Source: Apostichopus japonicus
Taxonomy: Eukaryota; Echinodermata; Holothuroidea; Aspidochirotida; Stichopodidae
Length of the DNA stretch: 64,000 bases
Assembly (NCBI RefSeq): GCF_037975245.1
Contig: NC_092576.1
Span: 38,519,111 to 38,583,110 of the forward strand
Direction of reading: 5' to 3'
Position numbers and translations under genes: made by a program. Below, one piece after another: positions 43,034 to 57,583 of this stretch. Below the pieces are notes generated by a model. That model was given only the letters and a program-made list of their open reading frames with translations, was not told the DNA's origin and made no database searches. The stretch's first letter is position 1, and every line of letters begins with the position of its first letter.

Positions 43034-43848
43034 AGCACAAAACATTTTGAAACTTTTAGCAATAAAACGTATGCTTTCACTATCGCTCAAACAATGCACG
43101 CAAATTGAATATTTCAATGTGTTATTATTTTTCATACGAAGTCGAGTACATATCACTGCATCTACAAGACACATGGTGCAAACATGTTTGTGTTCCGTGC
43201 TAACATTAAAGATTCACCTTCATAATTAGCAAATTCCCTCCAAGTTCTCTTCAAAACTTTTAATTTCATCCGACCCGTCAATCCCTAACCGTAACTTCCC
43301 CCAACCCCTTGCCCCCACCAGTGATGTCGTTGTGGTGAGGATGTTTACTGAAAAATTTACAGATTGATGAATACAGATTCATTGCTCACCCTACTACTTA
43401 CTATAAACTAACAGAACCGTAAACATGAACACAATGTCAACGGTTGTGAGAAATATCTCAGATAACAAACACCTCTTGTATCGCCTTTCAAAGTGCACTT
43501 CTTTTCAAAAGCATAGTGAAGCGAAACTGTTTATCTGTAACCAAACGTTGGTATACCCCAAAATCCCTTATATCTACCATCGATAACATATCACACAATG
43601 AAGTTAGTAAACATGCTTATTTATATTTTAGTTAGATGTTACTTCTGCGTCACTTAAATCGCAGAACATAAAAACTTCTGAGCTGTTTCCGCCATGATAT
43701 AGTTAAGTGGGTGCAATATAATAATAATCTCCACATTTTCCTTTGAAATGACCAGCATTGGTTTAAAATAATTTCCAGTCGGTGGGTTACTTTTAGTGAG
43801 TTGAACCATGAAGGGTTCATATTAAAATATACAATGGGAGATAATTAC

Positions 43849-43946
43849 CGGGAAGAGTATAGATCGTCCAAATGTCAGCTCCCAACGACCAGACTGGAGA
43901 TTTGGTATGTAGTACCCTTCGCTTGATCCATAAGGCATCCAGAAAA
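43849..43946 (-). CDS. Cassette exon A' of the LRR-like gene
   Basis: 98 nt, two bases plus 32 codons. The minus-strand acceptor is 'cttatattttag' and the donor CCG|gtaatt. The peptide includes FWMPYGSSEGYYIPNLQSG followed by RWELTFGRSILFP. The LQSG-R/K-W motif is shared with exon A (54254-54309). It joins D' in phase (G plus TT makes Val). It is longer than exon A at both its middle and its end, so the two have diverged in length. The function is unknown. No B-type exon was found next to it downstream before the CAT array. Confidence 0.7.
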
Positions 43947-45824
43947 CTAAAATATAAGTAAAAAGAAAGCAGGATTAGGGTAGGTTATTAGTATCAACAA
44001 TCAAAACAGATGATACAAGATAGAACGGCAGTCAATGTTATAATATATGTTTTGATCAGGTCAAACTTTTATAGATTTAGGTACTGACGGATACATAGTA
44101 AACAGTTGAATTCCGTTTATTTTTTCACGCAAAAGGCATCACTGAATATTTCATACAGTATGCTTATCAGACTGGTCGGTGAAATTAATTTGATAGTTTT
44201 CTTTAATTGTTTAAGTCCATTAAGTTTCGTCTGAACACAAGACTGGTTACTTGAAGATTGAAGACACTTGCAAGACGAAAGAGCAAGTGGAGCAATCAGT
44301 TTGTGTCAGTGTTTTACTCCAAAGCTAAATTTGTGATACCGACATAATTATATCCGGAACTATTTTTATTACCTGTCTGGTTGCATAGCAACACTAAAAT
44401 ATGTTAAAAGTAGAAGGGTCAAGTTGCCAACTTTCGAGAATTAAGAAGACTGTTAAAACATATTTGCAAATATTCAGCATTTAATGTGCATGAATTAGAT
44501 ATATGTTTTCATCATAAAGAAAACATAACTTATGTACAATGTTAATTTCAAACATTTTTTGTGCGTTTGGAATGTAATTTACACCGAACCTTACACAGAT
44601 TACTTAAAATATGTATTCAAAACTGATAAAACGCCACCTCCCCTATTCAATTTCCAAAATGATAGTTAGGGAAAGTAATTTTGTTGTGACACATTCTAAA
44701 ACAGTTGCCTCGATTAGTTAAAGGTCAGAGCGCCCTCAGTCACTGAATGTGCAAAAGTTTGCTCCTTTCATTGCATTGTACAAAATCTCACGTATATTAT
44801 TTTAATTTCATTGTGGTCTTATAAGGTTGTCTTAGGTTAACAAAGTTACGAAGTGCTGTAGTTTACTGTATTTTACTTGTGTTTTTTATTTCAGTTATTG
44901 AATTTAAGATAGCAGATATCTTTAAATGTATGTATTCTAGTAATTTGAATTGAAGTTTTGAGTTTATGTCTATTAAAATTCTTTTTCCAGATATCTAAAG
45001 TTATTACAACTGAAATGTCGTGTTTAATCTAACTCTGTTTCAGATCTCTCTCTGAAGTTAATTACATTGCTCAAAAACACTGCAGATGACATACAAAAAG
45101 AACTTAACGATTGAAAAGCAATCATATAACCTGAGCATTTGTCCTTAAAGCGTGAAGGTTACATACAATCCATGATCTATTATAGACAGCTATATATAAA
45201 TTTATCAGAGCTTTGATGTAGATAAAAACATGAGCAAGCTACAGTTTGCTTGATTTATGTCGATTTTTACGTGTGTTTACTACCAGTGGTACCGCTTCCT
45301 TTATTTTACCGCTAGCAGAATTCGTTCACGTTTTTACTCTGTATTATGTTGTTATTTTAATTCCTTCAAACCATACCGCTAGTGTTCCTATTGTATTAAG
45401 TCTAGAACGTCTTCAGTTGTAACATTTGAAGTTTTTGCATCAGATTCAGGGCACCAGCTACGTTGTTTTTGGATGTCATTGTATTAAACATGTGTAGCCT
45501 GGGTGATCTATTCCTCACTCTCACCAACTAACTACACTAAGACCCCTCCCCTTTCCCATATCCTGTTCTAAATTCCCACAACGATTTAATATGCATTCAA
45601 AACACGTCATTGTCTTATCTTATTTCAGAGAGAGAGATCACTCTCGTTAATGTTTACATATTCAAGCTCCCCTCACTGTTATACCATGTAGTAGCCAGTT
45701 GATTATACTGTACATGGTCTAGGCTTTATTGATGTTTGTAATTCTTTGATATCTCTGTTTTTTTTTCTGTGCGAAAGTAAATGTACGGAACTAACTAATC
45801 AATCAATAAGTATCGTTACTTTAC
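43947..45824. other. Intron between D' and A'
   Basis: AT-rich intron sequence without transposon hallmarks. It contains one plus-strand candidate terminal exon (listed separately). Confidence 0.55.
45044..45114 (+). CDS. Candidate plus-strand terminal exon
   Basis: After the acceptor 'aactctgtttcag' an open frame reads LSLKLITLLKNTADDIQKEL and then N-D and a TGA stop at 45112-45114. The sequence has the periodicity of an amphipathic helix. It would need an upstream exon ending in phase 1, which I did not find, and it lies antisense inside an intron of the minus-strand gene. It may be chance. Confidence 0.25.
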
Positions 45825-45898
45825 CTTCAACGTTCTTTGATATCAAGTTGAGCATACCAAGCATCGATGTATTAGGAGGTAGCAGACAGTCTTGGAAT
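45825..45898 (-). CDS. Cassette exon D' of the LRR-like gene
   Basis: 74 nt: one base, 24 codons, one base. The acceptor is 'ctttattcatcag' and the donor GAAG|gtaaag. The peptide starts FQDCLLPPNTSML and ends NLISKNVE. Compared with exon D (55815-55891), F-x-x-C-x-L-P at the start and N-V-[EQ] at the end are conserved. It joins C' in phase (CA plus A makes Gln). The C-to-D junction reads L-x-x-L-Q/W-F-x-x-C-x-L-P, a leucine-rich-repeat-like strand and turn. Confidence 0.75.
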
Positions 45899-46303
45899 CT
45901 GATGAATAAAGAAAATGAAACATGACCAACAAAGAGACAACATCAGAGACTCCATTATGATTAGACGCTGGATTCGAATGGACTTTAAATGAATCATATC
46001 ATAAGAGATAACATTGTTAATCTCCCTTCCATACTACACTATGTACCAGCGGCACGATGTCTTAGCTTCTTGTTCAGTTTATGTCATTAACGACGTGCGC
46101 TTTATATATAATTACTCTCCGGTATATACCGCATATAATACACAGCTGAACAATGTTTGCGAGATATTTACAAAAACAATAATAACTATAAATATGCCCC
46201 ATTTAATTTCCGTTTGACACCTCACATCATTAATTTGATTGTTTTTTATGTCATGTGATACTTGGAGAATACGGAGATCTCCATAAGATCATCTTAATCA
46301 CCC
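45899..46303. other. Intron sequence between CAT array II and exon D'
   Basis: No features seen other than the polypyrimidine-like acceptor region of D'. Confidence 0.5.
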
Positions 46304-49334
<3,031 letters not shown>

Positions 49335-49569
49335 TCACTTTTGGTTTCCTTTTCCTTTATATATTTCTTCTATTGCCTTATCTTTTCTTTCGTCTTTATC
49401 CATTACTTTCCAAAAAGGAAAAGAAAAGACAAATATTGAACATATTCTACTTCAACATCTTCTATTCACATCACGAAGGCCTACCAACGATTTCAAACCA
49501 GACAGTGTCTAGACGTATCCATGGCAACCTCGAGGTACTTGTTTTTCAGTAAATTCCAGGTGTTTTTAT

Positions 49570-51195
49570 TAAGGACGCGCGCGTCTACTTCATTGAATAC
49601 AACTTCTTTTCATTGTATTGTTTAAGTATTTGATTGACAGGTGTCGAACAAAAGAAAATGTTAAACTATTGAAAGTGTCAGTACAGTCAGTGTACATCTT
49701 TAGCAAGAAAAAAAAAGATGATGAAATAAGTTCAACAGACTTTTAGGAGAAAATATATGTGTACTGTCTGCATAGAAAAGTGAAGAAATGGTTAACGTAC
49801 AGATGTATGATATAAATGTGTACAGTATTGGGTATATATGACACGGCTAAATTTTGCAACTGGAAATTTGGTGACAACACAATGTACAGTATATAGAGAT
49901 TATAGAAGGGTCGTAGGCCTTGTAAGTTTTGGGAGGGGAGGGTGTGGTGTGAATGGCGGGGGTGGGGGGGGGGGGTTGGTGAGCAGAATACTGCACTGTT
50001 AGAAAGCATCTACAGTAAAATCTTCTGAAATATCAAGCTAAAAACAGATGTACTGTCTTTGTTTCTATTGTACTGCAAACAATATGAATAGAAAGGCAAA
50101 ATATATACGTGATTTTGAGTGTTATTTACATATACACTGTTTGATTGGTCTCTACTGTGTGGGGATTGACTGTAATGTCACGTGGGTTAATAATATGCAT
50201 ACATCATGAGCTTTTTGCTGCATGGGGTGGTGGGTGGGAAGGGGTTGGAGGGGGTGAGGGAGCAATGGGTTGGAGTGGAGGAGGTGAAGACAGGTTGTTG
50301 ATCAAAGGAGAGAGGAACGATAATAGTATGACAGGAGACCTTGCTGAGTAGGTGTAGGTGTGGGATTGTGGGGGTGGGGTGGGTGGAGGGTGTATCGTAA
50401 TGAACGTTGTTATTAACAAGATAACCCAAGTATTATAAATATAATAAATGGGGTAAGTGGTCCTTCATAATTGTAGGGGGTGGATTAGGGGAAGCTTAAG
50501 GTAATATAGTTGAGAGCGGTGCCATATGAATGGATGAAGAAAATTACAATCTTTTTAATTTATATCACTGTTTGATTTAAATTTAAACATCACTGTACAT
50601 TACTTATAAGTTTATTCATATATTAATTATGAAGAGAAAGAGTCCTGACAAAACAATGAGCATTTTCCCCGTACCTCTTATATCTCATTTAATTTCTTTT
50701 GTTTAATCTAAATGATCGAAGTTTGTACTATATACTTTGGGTTCCTTTTGGCCAAAAAAAATATATATATATATTGTTTTGCAGTAATGATGCCTCAAAT
50801 ATTGATATAATTATATCCTACTTTTTTATTATTATTATTTCAATGAGATATGTTATTGTTAAGTGTAAGCTAGGGCCTCATATCTCTTTATTGAAACAAA
50901 TTTCATTCTTCTGAAGAATTTATAAGTCAATTATATGTGTTTCTGTCTCATTTTGTCTCTATTTTACTCTCCCATTAATCATATTCCTCACCTGATGACT
51001 GTTCTTTCATTGTTAGTTTATTTCTTTATTCAATTTCTTTTTCATTTTAATTCTACATTTATCTAAACCTATTAATAAACAACCTTCAGTAACTATTAAA
51101 TATAACTATATCAATAATTCTTATCTTGTTTACATCATTAGTATCAATTAGTTAATTTATTGGTTACTAATATTATTTACATAGTTATTAATTAT
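49570..51195. repeat. Intron block paralogous to 6.0-7.3 plus 12.4-12.6 kb
   Basis: Same orientation as the copy-A tail and colinear with it across the LINE insertion site. Here the block abuts the intact exon C', which shows the block was duplicated together with that exon. G-rich tracts (49961-49976, 50220-50290) and short AT runs vary in length from the other copies. Confidence 0.75.
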
Positions 51196-51201
51196 ACTTA
51201 C

Positions 51202-51410
51202 TGCAGTTGCTTTAATCTTTGAGAGTGTTGTACATAGTTTAATATTCCATTAACTTCATGTTTATTCATTTCTCTCCCTTTCATTGTCTGTATGCACATA
51301 ATCTCTACTGACGTTATGATTGGTAGAGAGAGACCAGAGGAGAGGATAATGTTCCCATCTTCATCAATCTTACTAAAGGACAAGGCTAGATTCACACAGT
51401 ATATGGGAAT
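51202..51410 (-). CDS. Cassette exon C' of the LRR-like gene
   Basis: 209 nt, 69 codons plus two bases. The acceptor is 'cctttcttcag' and the donor GCA|gtaagt. The peptide starts IPIYCVNLALSFSKIDEDGN, continues IILSSGLSLP, and ends NKHEVNGILNYVQHSQRLKQ. Against exon C, IPI, SFSK-[IV]-D, I-I-L-x-SG, LP, LNYV and S-x-[RK]-L-x-[KQ]-L are conserved at the same spacing; C' is two codons longer. B to C' and C' to D' are both phase-consistent. A decayed duplicate of this exon lies at 12607-12760. Confidence 0.8.
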
Positions 51411-53586
51411 CTGAAGAAAGGAAAATAATAAATAGCATTAATATCATAATGTTTGTTTACAGGATAAACACTCGAAATTATAACATTATAATTAACTTAG
51501 GAACACTAACTGTATAATTGTTTTAAATTCATATAAATCAAATAATAATTTGTTTATTTTAATCATATGTTGTTATTGTTTTGTTGATGATACAATAATT
51601 AGTGGCTTGGAATTTTTTTTTTAAATGGTAACTTTATTTCTAAAGTTTGTTTAATCTTCGTTTTATTTTTATTTTTATTAAGTGATATTTTGTTGGGGTA
51701 TTAGGAGGGTGCCTTAGTGCGGGGGAGGGCGTGGATATGGTTTACACTCGTGAATGTTATGTTGTTATTGTGCGAGGGGGTGAGAGATAAAAGAACCGAT
51801 GGGTGTCGTACTGGGTAGAGAAGGGTGTGGTAGGGGTAAGAAGGGGTGCTTTAGGGTGGGGGCCAAGTAGACCGCTTATACATATTAAATGTAATTTGTG
51901 TTTTACGGGGAGGTGGAAATCTGAAGAAAGGAAAATAAGGATAACCAATATAATAACGCTTTATCAGGATTTTAAGTTTAACACATATTTTATTTTTAAC
52001 TAGTATATTATTATGATTAAATACATTTATTTTGTTATGTTTTATCTTTAATGTGGCTTTATGGAGATTTTAATTTCACAATTGGATTATTCTTATGTTT
52101 ACTGTTTTTATTTTTGGTAGTTACTATTTTTTTTTTGGGGGGGGGGGCGGAAGGTGTGAAACTTTCTATTAATTTGATGACTAAAAGCAGAATTATTGAT
52201 TTTTCAGGATATTTTGCGTTTGATTTTAGAAGAGATGAAAAAATATCTTAAATTATTTTTAGTTTTTGTTGTTGAAGAAAATAATAACAACGTGTTTATT
52301 AATGTTGTTTTTTTAGGTTATTTTTTTTTTAAATCCATTTGCCTACAAGTCGAGAATTGTAAAGATAAATAATGGTAGCAGCAGTTGTACTTGATTTGAA
52401 AGCTATAATCGTTCATTATGTTTGAAAATGAGGTATCCTTTAATCATTTGTATAAAAACAGTTGTTATTATTTACCTTTATATGTATATTTACTCCTAAA
52501 TTAAAACAAAGTTGATCAAATTATATTTATAGTGCAGTGCTATACAATTTGCGTTTGTTTTGAATCATATACAGAAGTTGACTTGCAAGCGATTTTATAG
52601 TCATTTGTTTATTAAGCATGTCAAAATAATTCGTAAATATTGTTGTTTACTGTTGATTCTGAAGACATACAGTTTCCATTAAGGCAGGTGCAGGCAATCT
52701 AGTCATGACAATAACTGGTGTGACATTATTTACATATATTAATATTTATTGTATAAGAGGAGGGTGACACTGTATTATTATTATTATTTTGTTTTACAAA
52801 CACTTGTTATTATATATTTATTTTCAATGTTGTTTAATTATTAATATTTCTTTAATCTCTGTTCATCATCGTTATCACAGACAGTAGTCGATTCAGAAGT
52901 TTCCATTTCATGACGAGGGTAAAATATGAGGGAGCGGTAGGTTGATTATTTAAAGATATTTATATCAAGGTTGGAATGTATGCAGGGTTACTGTTTAGTA
53001 AATACAAGTTGAGGGCTAATTTAAGGTCGGCGGTGGGGAGGGGGGGGGGGGTGTTAGCGATGGGTCTTTGGTGCTGTAAATTTCTAGATGTTCATTTCTT
53101 AAAAGTATCATTTTATCGAATTGACAAGTAATTTTTTATCATTTAATGATTGAGGAAAATTTCTTTGTGTTTAAACTTTACTTAACCAAAGCCACGAATT
53201 CAGTTAGAGGCTTAAACTGCACCCGATGACTGGAGGGTTAGAGTGGAGTGATATGTATTGTTTAGGTTTTAGCTAATGTTTATAGGAAGGTGAATAGTTT
53301 ACTTTTGAGAGGAAGGTCATTTGTGATATTGACTCATTTCATGGATACAGACAATTAATGGGGGAAACAGGGATAGTAATGAATTGTTTGTTTTTATTTT
53401 GATATTTGTTGAATGTTTATGGTGAGACTTGATTGTATTATTTGTTTACAAATACATTTCAATAATGATCAAAGGTAAACGTATTATATGATATATTGTT
53501 CCTCACACTAAGGTGGTCGGGAATTATTTTGTAATTTTATATTCTACAAGTTCCTTACTCACGTGGCCCATTGACGGTTTACTTAC
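51411..53586. other. Intron between B and C', with a duplicated acceptor region
   Basis: AT-rich with G-rich tracts. About 51908-51985 repeats the exon C' acceptor neighbourhood of 51405-51480 ('atctgaagaaaggaaaata'), but the would-be exon hits a stop after five codons. No other gene content. Confidence 0.55.
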
Positions 53587-53706
53587 GTTACGACTGGAGG
53601 CTTTCACCAGGAGCTCTATGGCTGACCTCTGTACTGACACACTGTCTTTGCTATTGATGGCTACACCTTGTGAGCACAACTCTGTAACAGTTTGAACGTC
53701 ATCAGC
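53587..53706 (-). CDS. Cassette exon B of the LRR-like gene
   Basis: 120 nt, exactly 40 codons. The acceptor is 'cttgtttaatag' and the donor AAC|gtaagt. It reads ADDVQTVTELCSQGVAINSK, then DSVSVQRSAIELLVKASSRN. Both boundaries are phase 0 and match the end of A and the start of C'. Predicted to be helical. No second B exon was found with confidence; the candidate at 63166-63267 occupies the equivalent place before exon C and also ends in phase 0. Confidence 0.75.
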
Positions 53707-54253
53707 CTATTAAACAAGATAAACATTGTATTAGCAATAACATATGATAAATGATAAGGTATAGAATGATAATTAATTATGAAAAGTATGTATGTGATCA
53801 AGTCCCACTTAACTAGTCCTTACAATACTAACTAATATCTATGAAGATTCCTGCAGTGTGTAATGAGGCATGTTGGTTTTAATATGTATGGGCGCACTGT
53901 ACGGTACATAATGAACTTGTGTAAGGACCCAACTCCTGAAATCTGATAAGTCAAAACACTATCATGCCATATATAGGCACGGTGACCAGTCGTCTTGTAC
54001 GGGTTGAATAAATTAGTGCAAGTAAAAACGATTGTTATTTATTCATACGTATACCTTTCCCATGATAGACGTTAGGGAAAAAAACAGAAAGGTATACATA
54101 CAAGTTTAAGGAAAATATAGTCAGCAGGATAGTCCTTATTTTTTACGTCCCCCCGTTCACATCCCCCCACCCCACCTCCACATGTACACAAACACACGCA
54201 AACACAACACATCCAAGCAAATTTATTTCAAACAGAACAAAAGTTCAACCAAC

Positions 54254-54309
54254 CTTCTTCCATTTACCGGATTGGAGATCAAGGTGACAGGCATTACTCG
54301 GCCACAAAA
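54254..54309 (-). CDS. Cassette exon A of the LRR-like gene
   Basis: 56 nt, two bases plus 18 codons: LWPSNACHLDLQSGKWKK. The acceptor is 'ctgtttttcag'; the donor AAG|gttggt is weak. With exon A' it shares the W-P start region and LQSG-[KR]-W. D to A is in phase (G plus TT makes Val) and A to B is phase 0. Confidence 0.7.
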
Positions 54310-54837
54310 CTGAAAAACAGAATAAAAATGAAATCAACAAAGTACATCTATTAATATAACCAGATCTATGTATTTATGACTCTCAATAAATTGAAACTAA
54401 GCTACCTATTTGTTAATATAGATATATTATATAATTAACAGGTTTTTACCTGCAGGATTTTCATTTAGGATCACACTGACCTACCATCACTGGGACATTC
54501 GCCGAACATTCCCTCACAGGAATGAGCTAAACTTATCTTACACTTTAACGATTTGGAATTGTTTCAAATATTTTTAACCAAATATTATGTATCATCATTG
54601 TTACAATAAAGTAGAACAATTAGTAACAAATATCAAATTGAAAGAAATGATCTCGGTACCTGCTAAATTGCAGTAAATATTTATTTACTATTTTAAACTG
54701 TTAACCTTGTAAGGATTTCTCTGCTTAATCGCCACAGCATTTTAGAGTAGTTTAATATCATTGTGGTATAACAAGTGTTTATTACATTACAGTCTGTACT
54801 GTAACCAGTATACATTGTATTGTAACATACTGTAGTG

Positions 54838-55786
54838 TAAGACCCCGGTAAAACGTACATATTTTTTCAGACATAACGATGTTCCGACCATGGTCCGACC
54901 ATGGTACGGTTTGCGTGTGACCGCTCTCTACTATGGTCTGACCATCGTCCGACCATCGTCCACTAAAGATGGTAAGTAGCATCGTTATCCCCGCATTATA
55001 ACCATGGTCCGACCATCGTTAGCAGGAAGAACCATGCCTATGACTTCAATTGCGTTGTCCGAGTATTCATGTTAGCGTAAACACTGATCTCGGCCAGAAA
55101 TACCCGATTTCAATCCCTTGACATAGCGACGCGTGCCTAGATACATACGATGTAAACAACACAGACCCACACTGTACTGCATACAGCACAATGTACATAC
55201 ACGCGTACGGTTTCTACCACAAAACAACACAACAGTCAACACTCCGGGCAATTCGACAAGACAACTCACAATGGCAGCCACTCGCGGTAAAATCTGGGAG
55301 GAACAAGAAGTCCTGACACTAATTGATATATTTTGGGGAAGAAGATACAGAGTTTGGTGAACAACACCGTCAGTAATAAGGAGGTGTTTAGTAAGTGTAC
55401 GGAGATGACGGCGAGAGAGGGATACGAACGGACGCATACGGAGATATGGACCAAAGTCAACACTTTAAAGAGCTGGTACAAGCGACAGACGGAATCAATG
55501 AAAGAATCAATGAAAGCGCTATGGCAAATTGAGCTTCCATCGCCATCATCTACTACTTACAACTAAAAAATCCGTGACCCTTGACCGACCCAACGCAACA
55601 GCGCATGCTAGCTTTGCAAAAGCATAATTAACTCACTAATGCATGTGTCCGCGAATAACGATCGTCCGAATATAGTACAGTCATGTTAGTACGTGTCACC
55701 GCTACCGTAGTTAGTTTAATATGGTCAGCTATAGTTAAGAAACGATGGTCGGAAGATGCAATTTTATACGTGTGACCGTGTTCTTA
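54838..55786. mobile_element. DNA transposon remnant with Myb/SANT ORF, about 950 bp
   Basis: Imperfect terminal inverted repeats: left 'taagaccccggtaaaacgta' from 54838, right (reverse complement from 55786) 'taagaacacggtcacacgta'. Subterminal regions are full of the word CCGACCAT in both orientations (54884-54962, 55007, 55745). Internally it has a Myb/SANT-like reading frame, so a PIF/Harbinger-type origin is likely but not proven. No DDE transposase is present. It sits in the intron between D and A, ending within 30 bases of the donor of exon D. Confidence 0.65.
55271..55566 (+). pseudogene. Myb/SANT-like DNA-binding domain, frameshifted
   Basis: The ATG at 55271 opens MAATRGKIWEEQEVLTLIDI, typical of the first helix of Myb/SANT-like domains carried by transposons (W-x-x-x-E-x-x-x-L-x-x-I). 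Near 55340 the frame shifts. The second frame gives SLVNNTVSNKEVFSKCTEM, REGYERTHTEIWTKVNTLKS and WYKRQTESM, matching the second and third helices, and ends at 55566. Such proteins bind transposon ends or recruit transposase. This copy is broken. Confidence 0.65.
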
Positions 55787-55814
55787 GTCATACCTTGTAC
55801 ACACATAGCCATAC

Positions 55815-55891
55815 CTTGTACATTCCGTCTTTTTAATTCTTCTGGGACTTTCTCTGGTCTGATAGATGCAGGTAGTGTGCAGTTAACAAAC
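55815..55891 (-). CDS. Cassette exon D of the LRR-like gene
   Basis: 77 nt: one base, 25 codons, one base. The acceptor is 'ctttcatatcacag' and the donor CAAG|gtatgg. The peptide starts FVNCTLPASIRPEKVPEEL and ends KRRNVQ. C to D is in phase (TG plus G makes Trp). A 12-base word 'cataccttgtac' repeated at 55789 and 55810 duplicates the donor, so a second donor at 55794 would add exactly seven codons in frame. Confidence 0.78.
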
Positions 55892-56098
55892 CTGTGATAT
55901 GAAAGTAAATATATGAAATGATCGTGTGTTTCTCTTTAAATACTAACAAACAGCTGACCTTACTATATCCAGGTAACCTAATAATAAACAGAGAATACCT
56001 CATTAATTGTATCAACAAAATGCAAATATTTGCAGTTGTGAAAACAGAGTTCTATTGAATATACCAACGCATCAAATTCAGGATATTAATTACTTTAT

Positions 56099-56350
56099 TT
56101 AAATGCTTGCACGGAATGGCACCTTCTTACCTGTCTGAGTTGATCACACCTCGAGTACCCAAACGCACCCTTCGCCCTAAGCCTACTACTCTCGTTCCAC
56201 GCAGCATGAATAACAAGAAGCACTGTGGCCCGCACCTTTTTCTTTCGCCGCACCTGATCTAAGGAACTTCAGGCTTCCTTCCGAAATTCACATAATCACA
56301 GACTTCACCTCTTTTAAATCACGCCTAAAAACGCATCTTTCATTATAATC
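56099..56350 (+). mobile_element. 3' end of a CR1/L2-like LINE ORF2
   Basis: The plus strand reads KCLHGMAPSYLSELITPRVP, then the frame passes KRTLRPKPTTLVPRS. After a one-base shift it gives SFAAPDLRNF, then FTSFKSRLKTHL. This is the conserved C-terminal signature of CR1/Jockey-type ORF2 proteins (APxYLxEL, FSxAAPxLWN, FKxxLKTHLF). It is 5'-truncated and frameshifted, as is usual for such copies, and lies antisense in an intron of the cassette gene. Confidence 0.85.
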
Positions 56351-56587
56351 TTTACCAACACGCACATCGTCTACATTCCACCATGTTCATTGTATTCTTT
56401 ATATATGACCTGTCAATCACATTGTAATGCGTCACGTGGTTGAACACCTGCACAGCTAAAGTACACTCATACATATCTTAGTTACCGTGAATACATCTGT
56501 AACGTGAATGGCCTTTATACTCATCCGTAGTAAACTGCACTTAGCTTCATAGCCAGCCATGTCATGAATATTCATAATCTATTAGGA

Positions 56588-57024
56588 TGTAATTTTAGGG
56601 GGTTAAATGTTAATTGCTGTGTTTTATTGACTAATTAAGAGAGTTATGGATTTAGTAAACCAACATTATCATTACGTTATATGTCTACGACATGTCTGCA
56701 CATGTTTGGGGGCATAATGTTATTGTTCTTAATTAAATAGTTAAAGGGATTGTACTTCTCATGTTGTACTGTTATATTGCGTGGTATATGGACCAGAGTG
56801 AGACGTTCAAATAAAGGTCTATAAAATTGTACTTTCTGAAGAACTGGCACTCACACACTCTAAAGTCTTGTGCGCAGAGTCATTTTTGTTGTGTGTTTGT
56901 AACCTGGCCTGGTCTCTAGTTGCTGCCCTGCGGTGGTTAACTGATACACAGGCTAGCAACGATTTCTCCAAACAGATCTTCTGGCAGTATTCTTGGCCAT
57001 GCTGAGGATCCTCGGAACGCAACA
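56588..57024 (+). repeat. Putative 5' LTR of a Gypsy-type element
   Basis: It begins TGT and ends in ACA (inferred edges), and contains AATAAA at 56810-56815. It is followed after a two-base spacer by a primer-binding site. The left edge is inferred from the TG...CA rule, because no second LTR was found to compare with. Confidence 0.6.
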
Positions 57025-57026
57025 AC

Positions 57027-57046
57027 TGGTGGCAGCGGTGGGATTC
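57027..57046 (+). other. Primer-binding site, tRNA-Leu type
   Basis: TGGTGGCAGCGGTGGGATTC is complementary to the 3' end (with CCA) of a tRNA-Leu of the AAG-anticodon type, as I recall its sequence. Its place just after the LTR end supports the LTR call. Confidence 0.75.
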
Positions 57047-57093
57047 TGAAATTCCTGGAGAAGGATACTAAACCAGATTACAGGATCTGAAGA

Positions 57094-57370
57094 ACAGAAA
57101 AGACTGGCTCTCCGACAGAAAAGACTGGTTCTCCGACAGAAAAGAGGATAAGGTACTCTGACGATTCTCACAGAAAAGACTGGTTCTCACAGAAAAGGTT
57201 GGCTCACCATCAAGATACTCTGATGTTTTCTCACAGAAAAGACTGGTTCTAACAGAAAAGATTGGCTCACCATCAAGGGACTCTGCTGTTTTCTCACAGA
57301 AAAGATTAACTCACCAACAAGGGACTCTGATGTTTTCTCGCAGAAAAGATTGGCTCTACAACAAGGAACT
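57094..57370 (+). repeat. Tandem repeat in the element leader
   Basis: Two nested periods: 'cagaaaagactggttct'-type units, and a longer unit of about 60 bases ending 'ctctgatgttttctca'. There are about four long units between the primer-binding site and gag. Confidence 0.8.
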
Positions 57371-57583
57371 CTGCTAAATTTTTACGGAAAGAGTTTGGTT
57401 TCACATGCTGAGGAACATAGTGCAGAGAACAAGTGCAACTTTCTGACTGATCTACAATGCAGTCTGGCAATACCAGAGCTTGAACCACTGATAGAGAGGA
57501 ATTCTGATATCTGAAGGAAGAACAATTTCGGACTTGTCAAATTACTCCCGAAATAATCAAGAAATACTCTGCTTACACCAATT

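Noticed and set aside
54884-55020. CCGACCAT palindromic cluster as a p53- or hormone-type response element
   Set aside because: The words lie at both ends of a transposon remnant, which explains them better than host regulation.
55072-55481. Minus-strand frames over the Myb/SANT region
   Set aside because: The plus strand carries the recognisable SANT residues; the minus frames have none.
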